Assembly (NCBI GenBank): GCA_035574295.1 | Contig: DATLYX010000009.1 | Location: forward strand, 1-64,000 | DNA: 64,000 nucleotides | Direction: 5' to 3' | Source: PNAI01 sp035574295 | GTDB taxonomy: Bacteria; Pseudomonadota; Alphaproteobacteria; Rhizobiales; Xanthobacteraceae | Part shown: one piece after another, positions 42,439 to 51,272 of the stretch | How positions within the stretch are numbered: position 1 is the first letter of the stretch | Layout: each line of letters begins with the position of its first letter | Position numbers and translations under genes: made by a program | The notes under the pieces: generated by a model | The model's database searches: none | What the model was told of the DNA's origin: nothing | Seen by the model: the letters and a program-made list of their open reading frames with translations, nothing else

Positions 42439-44424
42439 TTACTTGTCGATCGCGTTGATCAACCGCTCCAACAGGGCAGGATCAATGTTGGCGTCGACCC
42501 GCAACTTGCGGCCGTTGAGCAGTTCGATCTCGATCATGATCCTTTCGGCGGACTTATCCGTCGGCGACCTTTCGCCGGGCGTATTTTCCTCGGCCGCCTT
42601 CTCCGTGGCGGGCCGCTGGCCGGAGTTGCGCTGCGCCGTCCTGCTCGGCGGCGCGACGCTCGCGGTGTTTGCCGTCCGGCTTTCGGCTTTCGCCTTCTCG
42701 CTGCCAGCCGTCGGCGCCGCAGCGCCCTGATTGGGACCGGCAGCCTCTTTCACAGGCTCTTTCACAGGGCTTAAGTTGACCGCCGCCACTTGCGGCGCAG
42801 GCGGCGCCTTCTGCTCACCCGCCGTCCCCTTCGACGCCTCCGGCGCCGCATTGACGCGCTCGGACGCATTGGCGGCTGTCTGCCCCTGATTTGCGGACGT
42901 TTGCGGCGCGGTGTTGGCGGTGGCCGGTTGCTCGCTTGCAACCGCGCCGCTCGGCTGCGGCGCCTGTGCGACGACAGCCGTGGCCGGAGCCTGTGTCGCC
43001 GGAGCCGCGGTCTGCGAGGACTTGCTGGAGTCCGGCGCCTCCTTGCCGGGCGAGCCCGTGTTCGGCGGCGCGGACACACGCGCTTGCGGCGGGGCCCCTT
43101 CGGATTGCTGCGGCGCTTGCGGCTGGGGAGTCTGCCGGACCTGCTGCGGCGGACTGGCGACTGCGGGCGGCGCCGGATTGGCAACGACGGCGACTTGGCT
43201 CGATGCCGTGTTCGTCGCCTGCAGGGGTGCTTGCGTTGCCTGGTCCGGCTTTTGCGGCGCTGCGGCCGCCTGACTCGCGTTCGCTGCGGCCGTCGGTGGC
43301 GTTGCGGCCGATGAGGTTGCGCTTGTCGCCGGCGCAGCCGCGTTCGCGCCAGAGGCGTCGCTCACCTGCTGCGGGTTGACCGCTGCCACTTGCTGTCCGC
43401 CGCGTGCGGTCTTCTTGTCCTCGGTGCGCGCAACCTCCGCTTCGACCGCGGACACTTTCATCGCCTGCCGAAAGCGCGCCAGCGTTCCCCGAAACACGCT
43501 CACCTCCATGTTTCCGGGAACGATGCCGGTGTCCTCCATCCTGCCGTTCTCGGTGAACTGCCAGATCGTCCAGGCCTGGTTGTTCGGCACCTTGGGCGAA
43601 TCGTGCGCGTGCCGCCCCGTCTCCGGATAATCGGCGATCCACAGCGGATAGCGTCGCAGCAGCGCAAATTTCTTCTCGTCTTTGATGCGCTCCATCCACC
43701 AGCTTCGGCTCGTGTAGATGATCGGAACGCGCCCGGTCTTCTGCTCGACGCGGTTGAGCCATTTCAGGATCTTGCCTGCGATCTCGTCGGGATCCTGACC
43801 CTGCCAAAAGTCGAGCCGCTGTCCGGTCTCGGCGACCACGATCCATTTTTTGGCGGCGTCCCTTCGCAGATCGCGTTCGAGCTCGAGCACGGGCGGCAGG
43901 TCCCACGCCGTCAACTTGCCGGCCGCTTCGAGCCGCTCGACAAAATGATCGGCCTGCTCGACCGGGTCTTCGTCGGCCGACATGAAGTGACGGGCGCCGC
44001 GGTGCATCTTGTGCTGCGCCAATGCCCGCCAGTGATATTCGAACGCGGGATCTTTGTATCGCGCGCCGTGCGTCGCCTTCAGGAAGACGAATGCGATCTT
44101 GCTGTCGGCGACCTTGGCCCAATCGATCCTGCACCGGCTGCAGTGTTCGCCGGCCTTGCAGGCGCAACCTTCGTCATTGTGATACGAGAGCGCGATGCCG
44201 TAGACCCTATCGCCCAAAATGTGCTTCGGGATGAAGAACGGCTGCGTCAGCTTGGGAGCCAACGCCGCAGCGTTCGGGCCCAAATCCGACTTCCAGCGCA
44301 GCTCGAACAACTCCGCGCGCGACGGACCATCCATGTTCGCGTCGGCGTCCCGGGCGCGCGCCGTGCCCACAACGGCGAGCCAGCAGGCAACGGCGATCAG
44401 CCCGCACCGGATCGCGTATGTCAT
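42439..44424 (-). CDS. GH25-type lysozyme with long Ala/Pro/Gln-rich C-terminal region
   Basis: A 661-residue exported protein. A signal peptide (AIRCGLIAVACWLAVVGTARA) is followed by a GH25 muramidase domain (about 60-330): IAFVFLKATHGARYKDPAF, the catalytic-region acidic pair in DLPPVLELERD, and IIYTSRSWWMER. The following roughly 300 residues are rich in Ala, Pro, Gln and Thr and have no recognisable fold. The last 35 residues (MIEIELLNGRKLRVDANIDP, then LLERLINAID) look ordered. It probably remodels peptidoglycan in the periplasm. The ATG at 44424 gives a clean signal peptide. Confidence 0.87.
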   Translation of the reverse strand: MTYAIRCGLIAVACWLAVVGTARARDADANMDGPSRAELFELRWKSDLGPNAAALAPKLTQPFFIPKHILGDRVYGIALSYHNDEGCACKAGEHCSRCRIDWAKVADSKIAFVFLKATHGARYKDPAFEYHWRALAQHKMHRGARHFMSADEDPVEQADHFVERLEAAGKLTAWDLPPVLELERDLRRDAAKKWIVVAETGQRLDFWQGQDPDEIAGKILKWLNRVEQKTGRVPIIYTSRSWWMERIKDEKKFALLRRYPLWIADYPETGRHAHDSPKVPNNQAWTIWQFTENGRMEDTGIVPGNMEVSVFRGTLARFRQAMKVSAVEAEVARTEDKKTARGGQQVAAVNPQQVSDASGANAAAPATSATSSAATPPTAAANASQAAAAPQKPDQATQAPLQATNTASSQVAVVANPAPPAVASPPQQVRQTPQPQAPQQSEGAPPQARVSAPPNTGSPGKEAPDSSKSSQTAAPATQAPATAVVAQAPQPSGAVASEQPATANTAPQTSANQGQTAANASERVNAAPEASKGTAGEQKAPPAPQVAAVNLSPVKEPVKEAAGPNQGAAAPTAGSEKAKAESRTANTASVAPPSRTAQRNSGQRPATEKAAEENTPGERSPTDKSAERIMIEIELLNGRKLRVDANIDPALLERLINAIDK

Positions 44425-44430
44425 CGCACA

Positions 44431-44472
44431 CTCCAACGCACGCACAGACTCCAACGCACGCTCCAACGCACA
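44431..44472. repeat. Triple CTCCAACGCAC direct repeat upstream of the GH25 gene
   Basis: CTCCAACGCAC occurs at 44431, 44449 and 44461, at distances of 18 and 12 bases, directly ahead of the GH25 start. It could be regulatory or simply slippage. Confidence 0.6.
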
Positions 44473-44850
44473 GAGTTGCCTTGCCGCCTCCTGCTGGTTG
44501 GCGTTCGGACTCGGAAGGTCCCCTCTTCGTCCGCCGATAAGACAATAACAATATCAAACCGGTAACGGCCGATCCACTGCTTCCCGGTCAGTTCCGGCAA
44601 GCGCGTGCCGCGTCTTGGGCGCCGTTAACGATATTCCCGCAAATCAGGGAGTCTTGATGGCGGGGGAGGGCGTATGACGCAAATCCGCGACCATTTGGCG
44701 GCCCCTGCGCTCCCTTTCCACGCAAAGTCTTCGCGCGACGTTACTCGCCTGCGCTGCACCGCAGTCCGTCGGCGCCCTCGGGCGGTCGATTTTACGCAGG
44801 CACGCCCGGTTGTATCGGCATGGGCAGGGGCGGGTTAAAATCCGCTCCTG

Positions 44851-44892
44851 ATTCGACACCATGAATTCGACGCCATCAATTCGACGCCATGA
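44851..44892. repeat. Three tandem 14-base repeats upstream of the SDR gene
   Basis: ATTCGACACCATGA, ATTCGACGCCATCA and ATTCGACGCCATGA follow each other without spacer and end 12 bases before the SDR start. The 480-base gap from the GH25 gene otherwise shows only the repeat at 44431-44472 and no gene. Confidence 0.8.
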
Positions 44893-44904
44893 CTGGAGCG
44901 CGCC

Positions 44905-45699
44905 ATGAGACTTCAGGACAAGGTGGCGATCGTGACCGGCGCCGCCCGCGGCATCGGCTTTGCCATCGCGAAGCGCTATCTCGCCGAAGGCGCCAAAGTC
45001 GTCATCGCGGACGTTAACGTGACGGCGGGCGAAGCCGCCGCCGGCGCGCTCGACCGGGACAAATGCCGCTTCGTGGCGACCGATGTGGGCGACGGGCGCA
45101 GCGTCGAGCGCCTGATTTCCGAAACCTGCAACGCCTTCGGCGGCATCGACATTCTCGTCAACAACGCCGGCATCGTGCACGGGGCGGATTTTCTCGACAT
45201 CTCCGAGGCGGATTTCGATCGCGTGCTGCGCGTCAATCTCAAAGGCGCATTCTTGGCGGGCCAAGCCGCGGCAAAACGAATGGTCGCGCAGGTCAAGGCG
45301 GGCCGGCCGCCGGGCGCCATCATCAACATGAGCTCCATCAATGCCGTGGTGGCGATCCCCAATCAGGTGCCCTACTGCGTGGCCAAGGGCGGCCTCAATC
45401 AGCTCACCCGGGTCATGGCCCTGTCGCTTGCCCCCTATGGGATCCGGGTCAATGCCATCGGCCCCGGCTCGATCATGACCGACATTCTGAAGGCGGTTGC
45501 GACCGATCGCGAGGCCAAGCGGAAACTGCTGTCGCGTACTCCGATCGGCCGCATCGGCGAGCCCGAGGAGATCGCTTCCGTGGCCGTGTTTCTGGCGTCC
45601 GCCGAAGCGAGCTATCTGACGGGTGAGATCGTCTATGCCGACGGTGGGCGGCTGGCGCTCAACTACCTCGTCCCGGTCAAGGAAGAGGCGCTCGGCTAG
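44905..45699 (+). CDS. Short-chain dehydrogenase/reductase
   Basis: A 264-residue classical SDR. TGAARGIGFAIAKRY binds the nucleotide, DILVNNAGIVHGADF is the structural motif, and the catalytic Ser, Tyr and Lys are in NMSSINA and PYCVAKGGLN. The Asp in VVIADVN suggests NAD preference. A GGAG site precedes the ATG, which follows the triple 14-base repeat. The Lrp-type regulator follows after 31 bases and may belong to the same transcript. Substrate unknown. Confidence 0.92.
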   Translation: MRLQDKVAIVTGAARGIGFAIAKRYLAEGAKVVIADVNVTAGEAAAGALDRDKCRFVATDVGDGRSVERLISETCNAFGGIDILVNNAGIVHGADFLDISEADFDRVLRVNLKGAFLAGQAAAKRMVAQVKAGRPPGAIINMSSINAVVAIPNQVPYCVAKGGLNQLTRVMALSLAPYGIRVNAIGPGSIMTDILKAVATDREAKRKLLSRTPIGRIGEPEEIASVAVFLASAEASYLTGEIVYADGGRLALNYLVPVKEEALG

Positions 45700-45730
45700 C
45701 CTGAGAGTGCGCCCCCGCGGAGGCCGCAAG

Positions 45731-46228
45731 ATGAACGCCAAGCGCCCGCCGGCTCTCGATCAGATCGACGTCAAGCTGTTGGCGGCGCTGCAACGGGACG
45801 GCCGCTCCACCATCGAGAAGCTGGCGCGGCGCGTCAATCTCTCCGCGCGCGCCTGCCTCGATCGCGTGCGCCGGCTCGAGGCTGCCGGCATCATCTCCGG
45901 CTATCAGGCCATGGTGGAGCTCGACGCGCTGTCGCGACCGATCACGGTTTTCGCCGAGATCGTGTTGGAGAAGCAGGCGCAGCAGGGCGAGTTCGAGCGC
46001 CGGATTGCCGCCATCGAGGAAATCGTGGAGTGCTGGGAGGTGAGCGGCACCGTGGACTATATCGCACGCTTCGTCTGCGTCGATTTGCCTGCTTACCAGG
46101 CGCTCACCACGCGCCTGATCGACGACCGGAGCCTCGGCATCGCGCGCATCGTCAGCCATGTGGTGCTGCGCATGGTGCGCCGCTTTGGCGGTTACCCCGA
46201 GTCTCTCCTCTCGCGCAAAGCCGTCTGA
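45731..46228 (+). CDS. Lrp/AsnC-family transcriptional regulator
   Basis: A 165-residue regulator with an N-terminal winged helix-turn-helix (LDQIDVKLLAALQRDGRSTI, then EKLARRVNLSARACLDRVRR) and a C-terminal RAM ligand-binding domain (WEVSGTVDYIARFVC). It likely senses an amino acid and controls the ornithine aminotransferase and dimethylargininase-like genes downstream, as is common in Rhizobiales (inference). GGAGG is present before the ATG at 45731. Confidence 0.92.
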   Translation: MNAKRPPALDQIDVKLLAALQRDGRSTIEKLARRVNLSARACLDRVRRLEAAGIISGYQAMVELDALSRPITVFAEIVLEKQAQQGEFERRIAAIEEIVECWEVSGTVDYIARFVCVDLPAYQALTTRLIDDRSLGIARIVSHVVLRMVRRFGGYPESLLSRKAV

Positions 46229-46321
46229 ACGCGGCGCGCGGTATCGCCTGTGAAAAACCGCCTGCGTAAAAATGACTCATGCCTAACGGCACTGCGGTCG
46301 CCGCTGCAGATCGCCCTTTGC

Positions 46322-46409
46322 ACTTCCAAAATGGAAGTCAAAACCGGCGTGCTCAGCGAAAGTCGCGATCGCGCTCCTCCCTCATTTAACGAATGGAAAT
46401 CAGCTCCAT
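46322..46409. promoter_or_regulatory. Two inverted repeats before rocD, candidate Lrp-type operator region
   Basis: ACTTCCAAAATGGAAGT (46322-46338) has perfect 7-base arms. A second pair ATGGA...TCCAT spans 46393-46409. The shared ATGGAA half-site, spaced about six to seven helical turns apart and upstream of rocD, suits binding by an Lrp-family octamer. Confidence 0.5.
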
Positions 46410-46454
46410 ATACAATGTGCACAAACGATTGCGCCCGCACCGGAGGGCAAAGCC

Positions 46455-47681
46455 ATGGACGCCATGGAGCTGGAGAGGAAGTTCAGCGCGCACAACTACG
46501 CGCCGCTGCCCGTCGTTCTGGCGCGCGGCCAAGGCGCGTATCTGTGGGATGTCGAGGGTCGAAAGTACATCGACATGATGAGCGCCTATTCGGCGGCGAG
46601 CCACGGCCATGCCCATCCGCGCATTCTTGCGGCGTTGAACCGGCAGGCCGCGCGCCTCGCGGTGCCTTCGCGCGCCTATTACAACGACCGTCTTGGCCCG
46701 TTCCTCGCCGAACTGTGCCGCGTGACCGGCCTCGACGCCGCCCTGCCCATGAACACCGGCGCCGAAGCGATCGAGACCGCGATCAAGGCCGCGCGCCGCT
46801 GGGGCTACCGCGTCAAGAGCATCCCCAAGGACCGCGCCGAGATCATCGTGGCCGACGGCAATTTTCATGGCCGCACCACGACCATCATCGGCTTCTCCTC
46901 GGAGCCGGATTATCGCGACGGTTTTGGGCCGTTCGCGCCCGGTTTCGTCTCCGTGCCCTACGGCGATCTCGACGCCGTTGCGCGCGCCGTCACGCCGAAC
47001 ACCGCGGCGGTGCTGATCGAGCCGATCCAGGGCGAAGCCGGCATCATCGTGCCGCCGCCGGGCTATCTCGCCGGGCTGCGGCGCCTCTGCGACGCGCACC
47101 GTATTCTCTTGATCCTCGACGAGGTGCAGTCCGGCCTCGGCCGCACCGGCGCGTGGTTCGCATACAACCACGAGCGCATCGCGCCGGACGGCGTGACGCT
47201 GGGCAAGGCGCTCGGCGGCGGTGTGCTGCCGGTCTCCGCCTTTGTTGCGCGCCGCGAGGTGATGGATGTGTTCACGCCCGGCTCGCACGGCTCGACCTTC
47301 GGCGGCAATGCGCTCGCCGCCGCCGTGGGCCTTGAGGCCTTGCACGTCATTCGCGACGAAAATCTCGTCGAACGCAGCCGCGAGCTCGGTGCGCACATGC
47401 TCAAACGCCTGCGCGCGATCCGCAATCCGGCACTGAAGGAGGTGCGCGGCCGCGGTCTGTGGGCCGGCGCCGAGATCGACCCGAAAATCGCAAGCGCGCG
47501 CGCCGTCTGCGAGCGCCTGCTCGCCGCGGGCGTGCTGTCGAAGGAAACGCATCGCACCGTGGTGCGTCTGGCCCCGCCTTTGGTCATCGCGCGGCAGGAT
47601 TTGGATACCGCCCTCGACCGCTTCGAGGAGGTGCTGGCCTCTCTCGTCAGAGAGCCGCGCGCCGCAGTTGTCGCCGCCTGA
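46455..47681 (+). CDS. rocD: Ornithine aminotransferase
   Basis: A 408-residue PLP-dependent class III aminotransferase. Lys251 in TLGKALGGG binds PLP, the region LILDEVQSGLGRTG holds the cofactor Asp, and NTGAEAIETAIKAARRWGY is typical of ornithine-oxo-acid transaminases. It converts ornithine and 2-oxoglutarate to glutamate semialdehyde. A GGAGGG site precedes the ATG. The dimethylargininase-like gene follows after eight bases, so the two work together in arginine/ornithine breakdown. Confidence 0.93.
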   Translation: MDAMELERKFSAHNYAPLPVVLARGQGAYLWDVEGRKYIDMMSAYSAASHGHAHPRILAALNRQAARLAVPSRAYYNDRLGPFLAELCRVTGLDAALPMNTGAEAIETAIKAARRWGYRVKSIPKDRAEIIVADGNFHGRTTTIIGFSSEPDYRDGFGPFAPGFVSVPYGDLDAVARAVTPNTAAVLIEPIQGEAGIIVPPPGYLAGLRRLCDAHRILLILDEVQSGLGRTGAWFAYNHERIAPDGVTLGKALGGGVLPVSAFVARREVMDVFTPGSHGSTFGGNALAAAVGLEALHVIRDENLVERSRELGAHMLKRLRAIRNPALKEVRGRGLWAGAEIDPKIASARAVCERLLAAGVLSKETHRTVVRLAPPLVIARQDLDTALDRFEEVLASLVREPRAAVVAA

Positions 47682-47689
47682 GGGAAGCC

Positions 47690-48586
47690 ATGGACAAGAA
47701 GCAGCCAACGGCGCGTTTCCTGATGTGCCGGCCCGACCACTTCGCGGTCGCCTATACCATCAATCCCTGGATGGACCCGGAGAGCTGGGCGCGGCGCAAT
47801 GCGACACTGGCCGCCGCCGCGCGCAGGCAGTGGGACGGCCTCTATCGCGCCATGCGGAATGAAGGCGCCGAGATCGAGCTCGTGCCTCCGAAGCCGAATC
47901 TGCCCGACCTCGTATTCACCGCCAACTCCGCCGTGGTGCTCGACGGCAAGGCGCTGCTCGCCCGCTTCCGCCATCCCGAGCGCCGGGCCGAGGAGCCGCA
48001 ATTCGAGGCGGCGTTCCGCCGGTTCCAGGAACGCGGATTGATCCGCTCCCTGCACAAGCTTCCGGAGCACCTCGTGCTCGAAGGCGCGGGCGACTGCGTC
48101 TGGGATCCGACGCGCAATATTTTTTGGATGGGCAGCGGCCAGCGGTCCGACGCCGCCGCACGCGAGGCGGTGGAGCGCGAGTTCGGCGTCGAGGCGGTGG
48201 TGCTGGAGCTCGTCGATCCGCGCTTCTACCACATGGACACTGCGTTTCGTCCGTTGCCCGGCGGCGAAGTGATCTATTATCCCAACGCATTCACCGCCGC
48301 GGGCCGCGCCGAGATTGCCCGCCGCGTGGATGCGGACAGGCGCATCCCCCTCAAGTTCGACGACGCCCGCCGCCTCGCGGCCAATGCGGTCTCGATCGGC
48401 CGCACGCTGATTCTCTCAGGCTGCAGCAATCGTCTGCGCGCCACGCTGGAACAGCGCGGCTATCGCGTTGTCGCCACGCCGCTCGACGCATTCCTGCGCA
48501 GCGGAGGCAGCGCCTTCTGCCTGACACTGCGCCTCGACCAGCGCTCGGCCCGCACGGCCGGCACCCTCGTTCACGTCGCCGCCTGA
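47690..48586 (+). CDS. Dimethylargininase/arginine deiminase-like amidinohydrolase
   Basis: A 298-residue protein of the guanidine-modifying fold. PDLVFTANSAVVLDG and EGAGDCVWD match substrate-binding segments, His is in RFYHMDTAF, and the nucleophile Cys277 in SGGSAFCLTLRL. Family members hydrolyse dimethylarginine or arginine to citrulline. Placed after rocD under a likely Lrp control, it should feed ornithine/citrulline catabolism. The ATG at 47690 is eight bases after rocD. Confidence 0.88.
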   Translation: MDKKQPTARFLMCRPDHFAVAYTINPWMDPESWARRNATLAAAARRQWDGLYRAMRNEGAEIELVPPKPNLPDLVFTANSAVVLDGKALLARFRHPERRAEEPQFEAAFRRFQERGLIRSLHKLPEHLVLEGAGDCVWDPTRNIFWMGSGQRSDAAAREAVEREFGVEAVVLELVDPRFYHMDTAFRPLPGGEVIYYPNAFTAAGRAEIARRVDADRRIPLKFDDARRLAANAVSIGRTLILSGCSNRLRATLEQRGYRVVATPLDAFLRSGGSAFCLTLRLDQRSARTAGTLVHVAA

Positions 48587-48772
48587 GCGGCTCGGCGTTG
48601 CCTGGCCCAGGCTCCAATCCTTGAAACACGCCCCGCCGCCCACAGGGATGCACCCCCGGTGGGAGCCGGATTTGCGATCCGCTATACTTGCGGTGCGGAA
48701 TGGGTTTCGGCCCGACCGTTCGGCGAGCCGGCCGGGCGGTGCGGCAATTGCGGCTCTCGGGAGATAACAACC

Positions 48773-49678
48773 ATGCGTCTCAAACTGATGCTGATGACAC
48801 TGATGGCCACTGGCTGCCTTGCCGGTCCGGCGCCTGCGCAGGAGCTCACCGGCACGCTGAAGAAGATCAAGGACACCGGCACCATCACCCTCGGTCATCG
48901 CGAGTCGTCGATTCCGTTCTCCTATTTCGACGACCAGCAGAAGGTGGTCGGCTATGCCATGGATCTTTGCTATCGCATCGTCGAGGCCGTGAAGCGGGAG
49001 TTGAAGCTGCCCAAGCTCGACGTCAAGCTCAATCCGGTCACCTCCGCCACGCGCATCCCGCTGATGGCCAACGGCACCATCGACCTCGAATGCGGCTCGA
49101 CCACCAACAATCTCGAACGGCAGAAGCAGGTGGCCTTTACCATCACCCACTTCGTCACCGCCAACCGCTTCGTTTCCAAGCGCAAGGCAAACCTGAAGAC
49201 GGTGGATGATTTGAAGGGCAAGACCGTGGTGTCCACCTCCGGCACCACCAACATCAAGCAGATCACCGAGATCAACGCCCAGAAGAAGCTCGGCATGAAC
49301 ATCCTCGCCGCCAAGGACCATGCCGAAGCTTTCCTGATGGTGGAGACCGACCGCGCGGCGGCCTTCGTGATGGACGACATCTTGCTGTACAGCCTCGTCG
49401 CCACTTCGAAGTCACCGAAGGATTATGTGATTTCCGCGCAGGCGCTTTCGGTCGAACCCTACGGCATCATGCTGCGCCGCGACGATCCGGCGTTCAAGAA
49501 GGTGGTCGATGCGGCGATGATCCAGACCTACAGGAGCGGCGCCATCAATGCGATCTACGAGAAGTGGTTCCTCAAGCCGATCCCGCCGAAGGGAGTCAAT
49601 CTCAACGTGCCGATGAGCGCCGCCTTCAAGAAGGTGGTGGCCAAGCCCACCGACAGCGGCGATCCCGCGGCGTATTGA
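48773..49678 (+). CDS. Polar amino-acid ABC transporter substrate-binding protein
   Basis: A 301-residue periplasmic binding protein. The signal peptide (MRLKLMLMTLMATGCLAG) ends near PAPAQE. The body shows ITLGHRESSIPFSYFDDQ and TIDLECGSTTNNLERQK, the ligand-contact segments of glutamate/aspartate-binding proteins (GltI-type). It is the first gene of a four-gene importer and is separated from the permeases by 133 bases containing a strong hairpin. Confidence 0.93.
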   Translation: MRLKLMLMTLMATGCLAGPAPAQELTGTLKKIKDTGTITLGHRESSIPFSYFDDQQKVVGYAMDLCYRIVEAVKRELKLPKLDVKLNPVTSATRIPLMANGTIDLECGSTTNNLERQKQVAFTITHFVTANRFVSKRKANLKTVDDLKGKTVVSTSGTTNIKQITEINAQKKLGMNILAAKDHAEAFLMVETDRAAAFVMDDILLYSLVATSKSPKDYVISAQALSVEPYGIMLRRDDPAFKKVVDAAMIQTYRSGAINAIYEKWFLKPIPPKGVNLNVPMSAAFKKVVAKPTDSGDPAAY

Positions 49679-49697
49679 CACGCGGCCGGGTTCGATA

Positions 49698-49724
49698 GCG
49701 CGCCCCGCCTCGAGCGGGGCGCGC
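49698..49724 (+). other. Strong intra-operon stem-loop after the binding-protein gene
   Basis: GCGCGCCCCGC pairs perfectly with GCGGGGCGCGC over 11 bases with loop CTCGA. There is no T-run, so it is probably not a full terminator. It likely protects the binding-protein mRNA or reduces read-through to the permeases. Confidence 0.7.
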
Positions 49725-49811
49725 AGCGCGCGCGGCGTGGCCGGCGGATCGCGCTCCGTTGCGGCATTGGCCCTGCCATCCTAGGCGCGGCTTTGAGAGG
49801 GGCGGGCCGGC

Positions 49812-50558
49812 ATGAGCTACAATTGGAACTGGGGAATTTTCTGGCAAATCTCCCCGGACGCCTCCCACACCTATTTTGAGACGCTTCTGATCGGCACCGG
49901 GTGGACGCTCGCCACCGCGCTCGCCGCCTGGTGCCTGGCGCTCGTGTTCGGCTCGATTGTCGGCGTCATCCGCACCACGCCGTATGTCTGGCTGGTGCGG
50001 CTCGGCGACGCCTACGTCGAGTTTTTCCGCAACATTCCGCTCCTGGTGCAGATGTTTCTCTGGTATTTCGTCCTGCCGGAGCTCGTGCCGGAGACGATCG
50101 GCACCTGGCTCAAGCAGTTGCACCACGCATCGTTCTATACCGCCGTGGTCGCGCTCGGCTTCTACACCTCCGCCCGCGTGGCTGAGCAGGTGCGCGCCGG
50201 CATCATGAGCCTCGCGCAAGGGCAGCGTCTTGCGGCGCTGGCGCTCGGCTTCACGCTGCCGCAGACTTACGGCTTTGTGCTGCTGCCGATGGCCTATCGC
50301 ATCATTCTGCCGCCGCTCACCTCCGAATTTCTCAACGTCATCAAGAACAGCGCCGTGGCGTTGACCATCGGGCTGATGGAGCTTACCGCACGCGCGCGCG
50401 CCATGCAGGAGTTCTCCTTCCAGGTGTTCGAGGCGTTCACCGCCGCCACCATCATCTATATCGCCATCAATATCGTGGTGACCTTCGGCATGCGCGCGCT
50501 GGAGAAGCGCGTCGCGGTTCCCGGCTTCATCGGCGCTGCGCCGCGCGCCGCACAGTGA
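49812..50558 (+). CDS. Amino-acid ABC transporter permease (first)
   Basis: A 248-residue permease of the HisMQ/GltJ class. It has a few N-terminal helices, then the EAA loop region RAGIMSLAQGQRLAALALGF followed by TLPQTYGFVLLP. It starts MSYNWNWGIFWQI with a GAGGGG site. The next permease begins nine bases after its stop. Confidence 0.92.
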   Translation: MSYNWNWGIFWQISPDASHTYFETLLIGTGWTLATALAAWCLALVFGSIVGVIRTTPYVWLVRLGDAYVEFFRNIPLLVQMFLWYFVLPELVPETIGTWLKQLHHASFYTAVVALGFYTSARVAEQVRAGIMSLAQGQRLAALALGFTLPQTYGFVLLPMAYRIILPPLTSEFLNVIKNSAVALTIGLMELTARARAMQEFSFQVFEAFTAATIIYIAINIVVTFGMRALEKRVAVPGFIGAAPRAAQ

Positions 50559-50566
50559 GGATCGAA

Positions 50567-51259
50567 ATGTTCTCCAATTTCGACTTCGATGTGATTGTTC
50601 GCTCGCTGCCCTACCTGTTCCTCGACGGCATGACGTTCACGCTGACCCTGACCGCGCTCGCAACCTTGGGCGGTATCGTGTTCGGCACGCTGCTCGCCAT
50701 GATGCGGCTGTCCGGCATTGCGCTGCTCTCGCTGCCCGCCGCCGGCTATGTTAACCTGATGCGCTCGGTGCCGCTGGTGCTGATGATTTTCTGGTTCTAT
50801 TTCCTCGTACCTTACATCGGCCAATGGCTGACCGGGGCCGAGCGGCCGATCCAGGTCGGTTATTTCGTGTCCTCGCTGATTACCTTCACGCTGTTCGAGG
50901 CGGCCTATTTCTGCGAGATCATGCGCGCCGGCATCCAGTCGATCCCGCGCGGCCAGATCGCCGCTGCCCAGGCGCTCGGCATGTCCTACCCGCTCACCAT
51001 GGCCTACATTGTTCTGCCGCAGGCGTTCCGCAACATGCTGCCGGTGCTGCTCACCCAGACCATCATCCTGTTCCAGGACACCTCGCTGGTGTATGTGCTG
51101 TCGATCACCGACTTCCTCGGCGCCGCCTCAAAAATCGCGCAGCGCGACGGCCGCCTGGTGGAGATGTATCTGTTTGCGGCGCTCGTCTATTTCGTGATTT
51201 CGCTGGCCGCCTCCCATGGCGTGCGCGTGCTGCAGCGCCGTCTGGCCATCGTCCGCTGA
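50567..51259 (+). CDS. Amino-acid ABC transporter permease (second)
   Basis: A 230-residue permease of the GltK class with the loop IMRAGIQSIPRGQIAAAQAL then GMSYPLTMAYIVLPQA. The ATG at 50567 has TGAGG six bases upstream; a GTG at 50555 overlapping the previous stop is in frame but less likely. It pairs with the preceding permease. Confidence 0.92.
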   Translation: MFSNFDFDVIVRSLPYLFLDGMTFTLTLTALATLGGIVFGTLLAMMRLSGIALLSLPAAGYVNLMRSVPLVLMIFWFYFLVPYIGQWLTGAERPIQVGYFVSSLITFTLFEAAYFCEIMRAGIQSIPRGQIAAAQALGMSYPLTMAYIVLPQAFRNMLPVLLTQTIILFQDTSLVYVLSITDFLGAASKIAQRDGRLVEMYLFAALVYFVISLAASHGVRVLQRRLAIVR

Positions 51260-51272
51260 GCGGGGCACCGTC

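Noticed and set aside
49698..49724. Terminator after the amino-acid binding protein gene
   Set aside because: The stem is strong but lacks a T-run, and the permease and ATPase genes of the same importer follow.
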